The notes under the pieces were generated by a model. That model was not told where the DNA came from. It made no database searches and worked only from the letters and a program-made list of their open reading frames with translations. Made by a program: the position numbers and the translations under genes. 64,000 nt of DNA from Sympetrum striolatum (Eukaryota > Arthropoda > Insecta > Odonata > Libellulidae), in assembly GCA_947579665.1 (NCBI GenBank), contig OX388343.1:88826254-88890253 (forward strand), written 5' to 3'. Below, one piece after another: positions 38,281-51,454 of this stretch (the stretch's first letter is position 1; every line of letters starts with the position of its first letter).

Positions 38281-41200
38281 TATCGAATGTCTAGTGCCGC
38301 GATGTTTGATTTTCATACGTAACAGGTCTCTGCTGAATACAATTCCTTCGCAACATGTGAGGTAATGATGAAAACACTGCAAACATAAATAAGTATGAAT
38401 GCTTCTCAATTCTTTTTTCTCTCTGTTACCATAAGTTGAATTTGCAATTTCTTCGCGTTTTATTTTACTTTTATGAAATAAATAAACTCTTTGACTCGGA
38501 GTGTAATAACCCATTGCAAATGTCAGAAACATTTTATTTGAAAACGTTGTGGAATATTACTCTCAAATTACTAGCAGTCACATCGCAAATAGTAAGTCCA
38601 CTGAAAAAAATACATAAAAAGATTTCAATGATGATGTCATATGTTCTTAAGAAAATTTCACCTAAAAAAAGGCATAAAATATGGTAGGAATGAACAATAA
38701 CTTTAATCTAACTTTCTCATTAAACATTAAGTAATCGCATTATTATTAAATTAAACAGTTCCAAGATGAAAGGGCACTTTTAACTGCATGAAAGTTTTAA
38801 AACCCAAGGTTTTCATTAATAAACACTACTAAATTATTAACAAGATACACACTACATTGCCTGAAAAATGTTCCATGACAAAAACATGAATTTTGCGGAG
38901 CCGTTTAGGATAACTCACAAAAATATAGCATTGAAAAGTATGGTATTTCCCGGAAAATAACGGAGAATTATTTCTCAGAGATGAGAATTTTCTACTCCTT
39001 TTCGGTAACTAACGAAAGCTTGAAAACTACATTTCAGGTTTCGTTAGTAAGCTTTCGTCACCTTCTTCAAAATGCCTAAATTAGAAAATTTCGTGCTTAG
39101 AGGTTCGGTATTTTCCCAATAAAATATACATTTCCTCATTTTTCCTAAATTTTATTCCTATTTTTCGTGTATTTTTATGTTCATAGAATCTAATAGGTAG
39201 GTTTCCTTCTTCTAGCAGATCCACATAACAAGTAATTAAATAAACCCTCTACCATCTATCCATCAATTTATTATATACCCCGAGTTACCACCGCTAGGCA
39301 TGTTTTGCTCATGCTTGTTTCTTAAAAATCGTTGTATACCGAGTGATATTATACAAAATGGCTGTTTATAATTGTGTACCTTTTCCTCAATTGCGTACTT
39401 TTTATACACCTCGGAGGTAGTGGAGTTATTGATTATTCAAATACGTAAAAATAGTTTCTAGTATCATAAGAAATTATTGAAAATTTACTGTAGCGATAAA
39501 TTTAACGCTTATCATGTGTTTCACGAATTTAATCAGCTACCGAATTTACGAAGATTTCACGTCATTCTCGGGTAGATAGCCAGCTCGTTATCACCAAAGA
39601 AGGAAATCATCAACCGCAATGGACGTGAAATATATTAAGTGACTTAATAAAAGTATAATATCCCATGACGGAAGGCATGAGCATATGAGTTTTATCAGCT
39701 TCTTATTGGTAAAAATACCAGTATACTATATGAAGTAAGAGCAACGTTGATCCGACAAATCGAGAAGCATTGCCAAGGTGATTTTTGCATAAGACGGGAA
39801 TTGTAAGAAGAAAGAAAATAAAAACACTGGGAGAATTCGCTCAATAAATTCGGTAGGTTAGCTCGATGAAAGGTAACAAATAATGTTTCTGCACCTTTAC
39901 ACCAATGCATGTCAGATATCGATGGGATGATCAGAGAACTTTTCGAAAAGTAATCAGCCAGAGGACTGGATTGAACCTAAACCTCCCAAGCATTTGTTTA
40001 CAAATCAGAAATGAATGAGGCATACACACAAGATGAGGAGTGAGGTAGTATTCCTATATCTTCAGTAATATACATTTGGTCTCCGACAATTTTATTTTCT
40101 GATCTGTATGCTGCTTTTTTATACTATAAAATTATTATACTTCAAAGTTATTATTTTTTATGAGCGATTGATGGATATTTGGTTACAACACCTTATTCAG
40201 GAATAAATTCTTGTTCGCTAATTCGTACACTGGCGGAATATTAAAAATAATTTTAACTAATCAAGGGACGCATACAAATAATTGTATTAGGCATTATCAT
40301 ACAAAGAACGAGAAAAGAAAAACACTACATTTCAGTTTCATTGACAGTTGGCAGAAATTTCTTCATGAACTGAATCCTGGAGCGGTTCAAAATCAAATTT
40401 TCTTTGGACGACTCTAAATTTGCGAGATCAGCATTGTCAGAAGAGAGTTGGTGGGAAGATGAGAAAAGCTTCTAGTCTCATCCATGTTTTCTTTTAAGTC
40501 AATATTTAGGACTGATGGTATAGTTCGCAGAAAACACCAATAGGTTTGAATTAATGCATGAGTTTTCTGTGGAGGAAAAAGTTTGGAAAGAACGTTCAAT
40601 AAAGATCGAAATACGGCCCGCAGAAGTTATTTAAGCGATCCGCGAAAATAACATAAATAAAAACACGGGTATACTGCAAAATGAGACTTTGGCTATTCCT
40701 GTTTAACTATCACTGCAAATAGTTTACATGCATCCATTTGTTCCCAAATTAATAAAATAATCCTTTGCGATTAAAAGCGACGGATTTGAAAAACGAATTA
40801 TTTTGTATTGTAGCTTCGTGTGTGTATATTTATTTATGTTCTTAAGACACTGTGCGTTGCTTAAATACGGAACTTCCGAGTCGAAACGGGTTTAATCCAA
40901 TTTAATCTATACACTACTTAAATGTAATATATGTATTGAAAAGATCGGTCATTTAAGTTCGGATTGGCAGATGTATTTTATGTAATGATTTGGAACTTAA
41001 AGAAATATGGAACCACGTTCCAGTAAACCATTAGCAATAGAGATGAGCAGTGGTGGATACGGATGTGCCTTCCCATCCCTTGTGGTTATGATGACAGGAT
41101 CAAACTGTACACTAATGTTAAAGTACGGTATATATAAATAACTCCTTTAATATTTATACAATGGATTTTTTTATATTTAATTCTTTATAGAAAAGTCAAT

Positions 41201-42786
41201 ATTGTTAATAGCCACGTAATATCAACAGCTCAAACGACAGTAACAAGGGACCAATAACGAAGATCCTAAAACAACAGAATAACATTAATATTGCCGTTGA
41301 ATATACTACTGCTGATTTACGTATGAATGCGTGCATTGTTGTTCGCTTACAGCAATTATTACACGTCATTGTCGTGCGAATTGTTTTCTTCAATTCTTTC
41401 ATTATTTTATACTTGTAGCAAAGCCACAGGACAATATCGCTCGTTTTATTCTTGATTGATGAGTTACATGAATGGTAGTTATGTATGCATTGTATTATTA
41501 TTTACAAAATTCTGTCCGTTGATATTTAATTTTGGAGGGCTATAATCACACCATACCTATTAAAATTGCAACAATAATAAGGTATTTTTGAATTGGAGAA
41601 GCAAAATAATAATGTTTCGTAATGTGACAAGCCACCTAAGTGTAACACAAGAGCAATAATTAAAACGAGTTAGTTAAAGAAAAGTGATAGAAGTAAACTC
41701 CTTTTTCGAAATAAATAATAAAAATTGAAAAGGATCAATTAAGTACGTACAACTCATAAAAGTTAGTATGTAAAGTGAGAGAGAATAGAATAATCACCAT
41801 TCCCAAAGTATTACTATTTTCAGAAAAAAAATTATATTGGTGGTGTTATGGTGATAAGCAATGATCATAATGCTGCCGTTTTAGAGATCAAAATAATTAC
41901 GATGATTATACCAATGCATTATCCGCAATCCTCGAGTCTCCCGCGTTATCCACGCAAAGACTATTCCCCCGAAAAATGCGTTAAGTTATGCGGAAACTCG
42001 GAGGCGAAACAATGGTCCAATTGGTGGTCGTAGATATGGATCCGCGCGAATTTATTCCCCAATAAAACATCCAGTGGGGCAGAGTAACGTGAAACGATTG
42101 ATTTGGTTCCGCCCCGAGCCAGGCACGACACTATACCCTAGTGGCCTAACCACAAAAGCTCGCAGTTGTGCAGATAGTCCTCCCCCACGGCGAGAGAGGC
42201 TCGAGGCTGGCACGGAACTCATCAAGTTCCTCGTCTTCAACCCTTCCGAAAAGTTTCTACCATCTATCCAACTTCCCACACTGCGACCAGAACACGCGAA
42301 CTATAGCAGCGCCTTTGCAGCATTCCCCCGATTAAAAAGGTAGTCCCTTTTCTGTTTTCGAATTAGAAAATGGGATCTGAATCTAATTCGGGTAATTTAT
42401 GGCTGAGGTTGCATGAAATTGTTCAGCGTCCACCACGGTATAGTGAGATTAGCGTTTTAAAGTCCAAGGATTGTAAAGATTGATACTTCGTTTAAAACTT
42501 CAGAGAGCAAAATATACGAAAAGCATTTATGCTATAATATCAATAACGCTGTTCTTTTTTGGGGTAAAGAGTTTGAAAATCTCTTATCGTCACAATGGTT
42601 CTCCAATATATCCTTTTTTGCAGGCATATTTCAGTTCTAGCAACACCTTCTATGCAAAATACAAGATGTCGAAACATCTATTTCATTATCTATCATATTG
42701 TTTTGGAAGTCCCATACTGTAACAAAGCGTGGATTTAGAATTATCCGCTATTTTCGGCGAGCAATTATAATTATTGACGAGTCTTA

Positions 42787-42870
42787 GTTGACAAGCAATT
42801 ATTGAAAATCTATTGTTGAACACCAATGGTTGGCACGCAATCATTGAAAAGCGATTGTTGTTGACCAAAA
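42787..42870 (+). repeat. 42-bp imperfect tandem repeat, two copies and a partial
   Basis: Copies at 42787-42828 and 42829-42870 share GTTGxCAxGCAATxATTGAA and xATTGTTG phrases. A weaker partial copy lies just to the left (about 42755-42786). Confidence 0.6.
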
Positions 42871-45800
42871 TATGCATACGCTGTAAACCCGTTAACTGTC
42901 ATAAAGATCGTAATCATTCGATCTCATTTGTGTTACAGATACTTTGCAACTGTGTTAGACAGTCAGTCGAAAACAAATTATTTGGAAAATAGAAACAGAA
43001 GTTAGTTTCATAAGGGAATTCCTACAGGAAAGATTATTCGTAGCAATCTTTCTATGAAATTCTTTGAAATTAACGTTTTTTTCCATATTCAAACGAGTTT
43101 ATCATAATTCCAATTCTCTCTAAAAATGGATGTCTGTTGAGATATCTCTTACATTTAGTATACAAAGTTCATTAGTTATTTAGTTTAGACTCGATAGTAT
43201 AGATTGGGTGCCTACTCTGTTTAAACCTCCTGTACCCAGGGTGTTTTTCAGCTTACGAATTCCTTTTTCCCTGGGAAAATTTCCCTTTAACTCTTATGTT
43301 TCGTAACCAGAAAATTGAGTGGAGCTTTCCACAATTCTAATTAAGTAAATAATAAAATGTAATTCGGTAATCACCGAGGGCTACTTTTTGACCCACCACC
43401 AGTTATTTATGTAATAAACCAGAAATAATAGCTATACGAAAATAAGAGATATTCAATTAGATATAAAATTGAAAGGGCAATCTGATTGCTGCAACCAGAT
43501 GTCATTTTCGATTATAAATCGATTAATCTTTGTACTGAGCAGGGTAAAAACAAATAAAACATCAATCTTAATAATTGATGGACAAATAATGACGTAGATG
43601 AATGCATAAACAAAGGTCATTATTTTAGTCGTTTGACTTAATGTTAATACACGATAATCCATACTTAATAAGAAAACAAAGACAACAACAGATATAAATG
43701 AATTAAAATTATCAAAATTAAAGTGAATCGATAAAAATACGATGGTAATTATTCTATACGTCTAAATGATACTAAAAAAAATCATAATAATTTATTATTA
43801 TTAATAATGCTGTACGAAATGAAATTATATTTTAAATTATTAGGTTTTGATAAATTATTAAACCCCTCCTTCTAAGTAAGATATGAATAATTTAAAATGT
43901 AACAAAATTAATTGATCAGGAAATTTTTTTCATAATTTTTGGCGGCATGGGCAGTTGCAATCGATTCTTTCCGAAGATGAATAATAATCTAATAATCGAT
44001 ACATTTTAAACTTTTGAACCGATTAATGGATATTCTGAGATTTTAAAATTATTACTTCGTTGAAACAGTAGACATACAAGTCAGGATGAAATTGCACCCC
44101 CGCATCGAGAAAAAGCCGCCTCTCTTGCGCAAATTGCCGCTCCTGGGGTAACTTGGGTGTATTTCCTCTCATTAAATAAGGTCATCAATCTTCAGAAGCG
44201 TAAAATAACAACAGAGAGAAAAGAAAATCATCTTTAATTTGAAGAAAAGACAACAAGTATACTTTCCACAAGGAACCAGAAGTAAATTCGCGAAGTCCGT
44301 GGCTCTATATAAATTTAAATCCAATATAGTTCGTACACAATTGTACAACAATCATAAGAAGAAAAATTACAACCTTGTTGAAATCACGGCCAGCCGTGAT
44401 TTTACATTGTAAATTTAATTAATTTTTATATCTGCAATTCTTATGAAGTTGCCGCCAATCCATAAAGCATTAATCTATTAATAATTTATTTAGAAAAAAT
44501 AGAAGTCCCCAATTAGATATGATACAATGTATGAAATAAATCACACAAGAAAATGAAAGGAGGGAATAGGTAAACATATAAACTATTAAAAAGGATATGA
44601 AGTAAGAACACAAAATAATTCAAAAATACTAATAATGAATATTTATTAAATAATGAATGTGCCTATTTTCTAATTTTATTCAATAAAAAAATAAAAATGT
44701 ATTTCAATTCGTCTTGGGAAAATAAACAACCATGAAAGACGATTGAAAAGTTCTGCTTAAAGAAGCATAATCCAAAAAGATAGCTTAGAGAGCTATAAAA
44801 CATAAGGAAAATATTTCGTTTAAAGGAGATTCCAAATACCATCTGCCTCACTCGTAAGGTTTTAATGTCAGAAAATTAACGTAATCATTACTGCTGAACT
44901 TTTAATATCTCTTTATGGCAGAGCCATTTGATACATCTCCTCTATACACTTTACACAGTTTCGAATTTCCGAATATTTTTCGATAACTGATTATAATAAT
45001 TGAATATCTAGTCTAGCATGCTATCCGAAGAGCAAAGATGGGCGTGGAAGTTCTTTATTTTATAGATAATGGAAGGTAAATACTACTGGTGCTCCTAATG
45101 ACTCGCCGTCCTGAAGTAAAAGCTTTTCGCCAATGCTCCGTCAGCAGTCTCATTGATGTATCGCGTGGCCCAAAGCAAACGTAATTTAAAGGAAGCGTAT
45201 ACTTAAGTTATCTAATGCGGTTTAAGAGATTAAATCTTCGACATTTTGGGAAATGGATCTCGCTATAAGGAGCGATAACATCTCTCTCACTCGTCTTGAA
45301 GATGGATTGAAATGGCACGTCAAATATATACGGCCATTATGGTTATAATATAACCTTCAGTATCACCAAAGGATAGTTCGAACCCCAACCTCTCCAATGA
45401 AGTGCGTGGTAGTTTGCTTTTGTTTACCTCACTAGTACGGAACGCTATGAGCGTAAATAGGCAATACTATAATATGTTATAGTGTTTAATAATGTCGCCA
45501 TGGATAACACCGTACATTTCATATGCCATATGTCATTATGTCATCTAAATCTATATAATGTAACTTTCAAGACGCTTTACGGTGCGTGGCAGAGGATGCA
45601 TGTGCCGTGACTGTCCTACCCGAATCGAATTCTTTTATATTCGCAGAAAACACAACTTATGAAGGAACTGGTTCCAACATCCATCTTCTTGAGCTTCCAC
45701 GCAGTATTAGGGCGGCCTATGTACGAGGAAGGACGTATAATATCGACTTAATCCTTTGAGAACAAACTTTCTCATTATTAGGTAAGTTAAGCTTCTGTTA

Positions 45801-47664
45801 AATAATAAACATTTTTCTGAATCCACCTCTAATTTCTAATAAATCGGTAACACTCAATAGCATCTCATCGTATTCATAAACAAGACTTTGATAAAAGTAG
45901 ATGAAATGTACATTTTTATCTATTTTTCATGAACTAGAAGGCAAAAGAGAAACATTCTATTCATGATTACATGGTAGCGGGAAATGATTTTTTCCTGCAG
46001 ACGTATTTTGATTATAAATTCCATTCCCAAAACCAGCTGTTAATTTTGTGTAATCCATATTTATTTGGACTGAGTTTCTCTTCCTGAAATGTAATAGGGC
46101 CTGATTATTCAAATATATTCGCGAAAAGAGTTGAAAATAAATTCTGATGAAGATGATAACAAGAATGCTCGATTGATAAAGATTAATACACTAGCTGATT
46201 TTCAAGTTCACATTGATCGATAATGTTACAAACCAATTCGGCAGAATTAATTTTTCTGGGAATTCTTATTATCAAAAGTGAATGAACACAAATATCATTT
46301 TGCTCGAATATCTACCGCTCAAACGCCCTAATACCACCAGGAAAAATCAATCAACCTTTAAATTTGAGCGTGAAGGTCTTTCCTTGCAAATGTTTTGATA
46401 GGAGATGACGCCTCGTCGAGAGCTTGAAAATTCAAATTTAAAAGGTGTAATCTTCCACTTAGGATGGGCACGAGACCAGAGGAGGTAACCTCCTCTAAGT
46501 AGATATCTTGCGTTGGCACAGAAGATTAGCATAACTCAATATCGACTCGGAGAGAGCAATAGAGGGGAAATATAAGCAAAATTGAAATTGGCCATCGGAA
46601 ATAAATTAAGTACGCAAATGGCTGGCTATGGAAGATAATAGCATAACCTTCGAATGCTGGGCAATCGCATGATGTTGGGAAGCAGCAAGAGCCCAAAAAA
46701 ATAAATAGCAAATTACCATATAATCGATATGGTTTAGCTCTATTTTGAGAAAGGCCATACAGAAATAAAAAAGAAAAACAGTTGGCTGTTTCCATAATAT
46801 TTTACTCCGTCGAGGTTTCAGTTCTAATGGGCCATCGATTGGTTATGGTTTTTAGCAAAGAGTGTATAGGAAACAATAAAGAATGTTCATAATTTCTATG
46901 ATTTACAATGTTTCATACAAAACTGACTGCTGGAACAGACCTTATCTAAGCTGTGAAACAAATCAATTCCCAAGAAGAATCCAAAGAATGAATGGCGGAT
47001 TAAAAACTCATTCGCTAACGGAAGATAAACACTATAGTAATAAATACGGAATGAACATTTAAAAAATCATGTAATCGCAGATTAATAAACAATAGTGATC
47101 GCCCAGTGGTCAAAATTCGACCGCCATTCATTAAATGTTTAAGTTTGAATGTTATTGAGGTTCTTTTGTCAAAGAGTATACCTCTATAATCATTAGTTAT
47201 AATTGTTTTCTAATTTTTGCTATTACGTCAGCTGGGAGCGTGCACAAACACGTCATTAGAGTGTGTTGTTCGCCTTAATTCCCTTCGATACCTACGAAAT
47301 ATAAAGTTTAACGTTAGTAACAAATGAAAGAAACGCAATGACAGCTTGTAGTTTCATTTATTTTTGATACAATTCATAGCCAATTTTAATTATCCCGTGT
47401 AATTATTGAATTAAATGAACACTAATGAAAATGAAACTTGATTTTAATAGAGGTATAAGATATATTGCATTTTATTTTTGTTACGGTACTTTTTGGAAGA
47501 ACTGTAAAATGGCCGAAATTTTGTTCCTGCTACATATGTATCGTTGTTTGCATATGCTGTCATCTAAGTAAATTGCCTCCTCTTCATAAATTCTGACATT
47601 AGTTCCTACCGTTAATTCGGTATTGACTTAAAATCCCCGTGTATTCTTGTGGGAAAATGATTGT

Positions 47665-47924
47665 ATCGGATTCAACAATCACCTTGGTCGTCAGGGGGAC
47701 TGGTTGTTTACTACGGCGAAATTTCACAACATTTTTGTTCCTTTTCCCATAGATCTCGTAATTTAGACTCGAATACGATATTATACGGCGGAAATAAGTA
47801 TCTTTGTTCAATAGCCTTTCTTTTGACATCCATTTCGATTTCGTACAGCCATTATTTATTATTTAATTCCGCAAAAGAAAAAACGTCTGCAATCGATAAA
47901 AACGAACTTTACTTGCATTTTTTA
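47665..47924 (+). repeat. Diverged dispersed repeat, copy B
   Basis: Counterpart of 24168-24416 in the same orientation. Just beyond it, 47945-47972 read on the minus strand gives TATCCTTGGTTCGACTCTGG, close to the motif repeated in the 50-64 kb array. Copy A has a weaker similar phrase at about the same distance. The overlapping short open frames on both strands are not supported as genes. Confidence 0.55.
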
Positions 47925-48894
47925 TGAGAGACGATTCAAGCCGTCCAGAGTCGAACCAAGGATACTCTGGACAGAGATTTTAGCTTTATGCACTCCTTCT
48001 CCATAAAAACTTTAACTATGCCAAATCTCAAACTCCTTCTTTCGCGCAATATCCTTAAACAGGGATCCAAAGTTTTCTCTTAACGTACTAATATATAGAT
48101 TTATCGTGACTATATAGTAGCATTGTTGCGGAACGAACTAGATATCGCTCTCTTAATCACGGTAACATTCTTACAAATTCTGTTTTTATTTTAAAGTAGT
48201 ATTATGTGTAGTTAATCAATTTGGCATTCATTCTTCTTTCTTCACTTTTTATTGCAAGCCATGAAATTTACTATAGTACCATGTAACTCACGTTATCCGT
48301 GTTTTATCATATGATGTTTAATGATATGATGTTTCTGTTATTTTTTTATGTTTCCGCCCGATTTCAAGAACCAGTTCGGGGTGCTTAAAAAAAAAGAACT
48401 GGCTTTGGAAATTGCTTCATAGCCGAGGTTTGTAATGAGAAGAGACAATTTATATTTATGAATCTTAAGGAGGATTAAAGCACTATTTTAAAGTCTAATA
48501 AAGAGTGTATCAGGTGGTGGATCAAAGAAAAAAACGATCTAGAGTGACTCCTTGATGTTCACTGCACCTAATCTACAAATGACCAAGTATAGGCGTAAAC
48601 AACAAGAATGGTTCATGCGATTCTTTCTCAGCAGGACAAAAATAAAATTCGCACAATTTTACCTCATGACACGGTCCACCGAAGAGCGAAATGAGTAGGA
48701 AAACATTATTACTCACTGCTGGCGAGGATTCTTTTCGAAATCGTGTATTTTGAAGAGATCGTCGAAAGCTGTTAAAAACGTGCTACCTACATATCAATGA
48801 GGCATTTAACAAATGCTGAGAAATTGATATGGAGGATTATTCATTTATAGAATATGCTACGATTTATTTTTAATTGTCAAAATTCTTCTCGTAA

Positions 48895-48962
48895 GCCGAA
48901 ATATCCCGGAGAGGGTTAGACTGAGGATCTAAAGGTTCCTGATTCAATCCCGGGTTTTGGCA
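48895..48962 (+). pseudogene. tRNA-Phe pseudogene
   Basis: It matches the intact tRNA-Phe at 50012 over the acceptor (GCCGAAA), anticodon arm and T-arm, but the D-arm has lost about five bases and its pairing. The anticodon loop reads CTGAGGA, changing the anticodon from GAA to GAG. The last T-stem base is A instead of G, which also breaks the B box. The 3' flank (TAATTTTTAC, then a TTTAGATGGA-like stretch) resembles that of the intact gene, which suggests DNA duplication rather than reverse transcription. Confidence 0.85.
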
Positions 48963-49495
48963 TAATTTTTACAAGAAGAATTTTAGATGGAAAGAGAGTG
49001 TGGTAATGGAGGAGGAGGAGGTAGACTGCGAGACAATTCACTCATTTCCATACGAAATTGAACCAGTGATTAAAGCAAAATCTTAGAGAAAAGGGCTTGC
49101 TAATTGCGCTTCCCTTACGTTGACATGTTCCGCTCATAGCATTCTGGCTTGGGGTGGAAAATCACCTCACTCCTCATCTTGCCAAGTTAGCCTCATTCTC
49201 TCCTTTTAACAGCAACATCAATTTGATAACCTTAGGCTAAAAAGAATTCCTACAAATATTTTTAAATTTTACTATATATGTAGTGGAACTGTTTCAGTTT
49301 AGCTACTGTCAAACATAATAATACTTTATATTTAGCTATTGAATATTATGGGGAAGAAATCAATTTTTGGCGAAGACTCTAACGGGAAAACTAACATTTT
49401 TGATAAAATAGACGAGACTGAATTTAAAATGGAACTTTCTCGACGAAAACAGGACTTATGGTCAGTCTAGTATTACTCCACAAAACAGATATATC
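48963..49495. other. Spacer between tRNA-Phe pseudogene and MITE
   Basis: Mostly plain AT-rich DNA with a short GGAGGAGGAGG purine run near 49009-49021. Nothing else is recognised. Confidence 0.7.
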
Positions 49496-49757
49496 CAGTG
49501 GCGGATCCAGGGGGGGGGGCTGTAGCCCCCCAAGAAGTCAACATGAAAAATAATTACTAAAATGTATCATCGTTCATACTATTGAGATGTGAAGAAAATA
49601 TTGTTTATCTACAACGATAGATATTAATAAGCATAATTCAAATATGTATACTTAGTTTAATTTTATAAAATTTCTTACAAAAATCGATAAATAGAAAATG
49701 AATCTTAAATCCCAACTCTCAAGCCCCCCCCACGGCTCGATCCTAGATCCGCCACTG
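49496..49757. mobile_element. hAT-like MITE (262 bp)
   Basis: The ends CAGTGGCGGATCCAGG and CCTAGATCCGCCACTG are inverted repeats with one mismatch in 16. The flanking 8-mers are GATATATC (49488-49495) and GGTAAATC (49758-49765), six of eight matching, in line with an aged hAT duplication. G- and C-runs lie just inside each end. No coding frame. Confidence 0.75.
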
Positions 49758-50011
49758 GGTAAATCGCAGATTGCCTTTTAACCCATTCTTATTTTTACAT
49801 AGAAGCAAAAATCCCCCTTCATATGGCCTTTATTCCCCAGTATAGCAAATGCCCTTCTCATTAGAATGGTCCCGCAAACTGCGGTAAGGATTAAACATTA
49901 GGGGACCTATAGAACATGTTAAGGGAAGATATATCTCTTGTAGATACATAGATCACTCCTTTCTTTATGCAAACAAATGGACTTCTCCATTTTTCCAAAC
50001 AAATGTTATCA

Positions 50012-50084
50012 GCCGAAATAGCTCAGTTGGGAGAGCGTTAGACTGAAGATCTAAAGGTCCCTGGTTCAATCCCGGGTTTCGGCA
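50012..50084 (+). tRNA. tRNA-Phe (GAA)
   Basis: A full 73-nt cloverleaf. Acceptor GCCGAAA pairs with TTTCGGC, D-stem GCTC with GAGC, anticodon stem TTAGA with TCTAA around loop CTGAAGA (anticodon GAA), and T-stem CCTGG with CCGGG around TTCAATC. The discriminator is A. There is no intron and CCA is not encoded. A box (TAGCTCAGTTGG) and B box (GGTTCAATCCC) are intact. A four-T Pol III terminator starts at 50089. It appears functional. Confidence 0.97.
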
Positions 50085-50088
50085 TAAA

Positions 50089-50092
50089 TTTT
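50089..50092 (+). terminator. Pol III T-run of tRNA-Phe
   Basis: TTTT four bases after the discriminator base is the expected Pol III stop. Confidence 0.7.
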
Positions 50093-50275
50093 ACATTCTA
50101 GACGGAGAAAGCATGAATTCAATCTTCCTTAAATTAAATTTTGCGTCTTCTCTGTCTGGTTAAATGATCATTATATGATAAATCTATAAAGAACGTAGAT
50201 ATAAAGATAAATCATTTTACCTGTATATATATATATCTATTAAATATAGATGCTTCTCCGGATTCATTCAAGGAT

Positions 50276-50276
<1 letters not shown>

Positions 50277-50331
<55 letters not shown>

Positions 50332-50334
50332 GAT
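50277..50334. repeat. (GATA)n microsatellite at unit 1
   Basis: About fourteen GATA units run directly into the unit start GGATAC. Similar tracts border units at 52576-52604, 56031-56072, 58288-58315 and 59421-59459 (the last two read as TATC because the adjoining units are reversed). Confidence 0.95.
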
Positions 50335-51407
50335 ACTAATTCACAGCCTAAACTATAAGCGTCATCGACTTGAAATTTTTATGACGCATTGGCCATAACG
50401 TATAACCGCCAGAAAAATTGCGGTTTTGAACCTCAGTGTCATGGGTTCGATTCCAGAAGGCCCCAAAGTCGCGATTTTGTCCATAAGAATACATGGCGGG
50501 GATTTTCGAAAAATTTTTTGATGCACTTCCCGGAAAAGGAGAGATTTGAAATTCAAGGGATCGCTAGATGCGGTGTGTATCTAAAGGAAACCATAAAGAC
50601 ATCTACGAATATTATCATTGGTTCGATGCTAGGTCGGGGCAAAAATCGGCCGTTTAAAATGCATTGTGGCGATTTTTAAGATTTTTTTTGGACCCTTTTC
50701 CGATGGCATAGAAACTTGAAATTCAATATGATGTTAGACACCATAAATATATATCATAATCCAATTTTTCATATTCGCTGATGGTCCTTGGTTCGATCCC
50801 AGAGGGACATTTAAATTCCTGAATGCATTTCTTACAGAGATAACGGAAACAAATTTTAGGTACTTCCCGGCACGATATCGACTTCAAACTTTGCATATAG
50901 AAAGATCAAGTCCATACAAATCAAACTACGCATTCACAGCTATCAATGTGTCCTGGGTTCGACACCAGGTGTCTCCGCAATCAGAAGTTGATCCGATTTT
51001 TAGGAATTATTTTGAAACCTTTGCCAATGATATAGAAACTTCAAATTCGGCATATAGATAGATATCATAAATAACTTTCAGAAACATCTTTTAGATTTCC
51101 AAGATCTTCCTTGGTTCGAATCCAGAGAGCCATTTAAATTCGTGAAAATTAAAACGTCTTTTGAGGCAGATGTAGCCCATATTTCTGCTTGAATTTTCAC
51201 ACATAGTTAGAGATGGTGATGTTCTATTGTGTTTCATAGTAGGTTCACCATTAAGACCCGGGTTCGATGCCAGACGATGAAATTTCAGCGAATTTTAAGA
51301 GAAATTTAAATCATTTTTTTTTCATTTGAGGACCGTCCCGATATGATGCCGATATGAAATTAGTATTGCCGATCTGCTAGCAGTATGCAAGCAACATTTT
51401 ACTCGTA
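50331..51407 (+). repeat. Array unit 1 (+)
   Basis: 1077 bp. Its six T-arm/B-box-like motifs start at 50444, 50620, 50790, 50956, 51113 and 51261, spacing 176, 170, 166, 157 and 148 bp. The near-terminal hairpin is CTAGCAGTATGCAAG here; other units have a perfect GCTTGCAGTATGCAAGC. Confidence 0.93.
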
Positions 51408-51454
51408 TTATATATAGATGCTTCTCCGGATTCATTCATGTATCCATATATATA

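Larger units (their letters stand above)
38281..48894. other. Intergenic DNA
   Basis: No gene is recognised across these 10.6 kb; open frames are short and without known domains. The stretch 42040-42350 is visibly GC-richer and open on both strands, but its translations match no family I know. About 45560-45740 (GGTGCGTGGCAGAGG and on) has the look of an old dispersed repeat but no ends. A repeat copy (47665-47924) and a minisatellite (42787-42870) are listed separately. Confidence 0.7.

Noticed and set aside
39000..39062. Inverted TAACGAAAGCTT phrases as a transposon
   Set aside because: The pieces are rearranged and short, with no target duplication.
39955..39985. Minus-strand GGTTCAATCCAG as a SINE B box
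   Set aside because: No A box or recognisable tail; too little to call.
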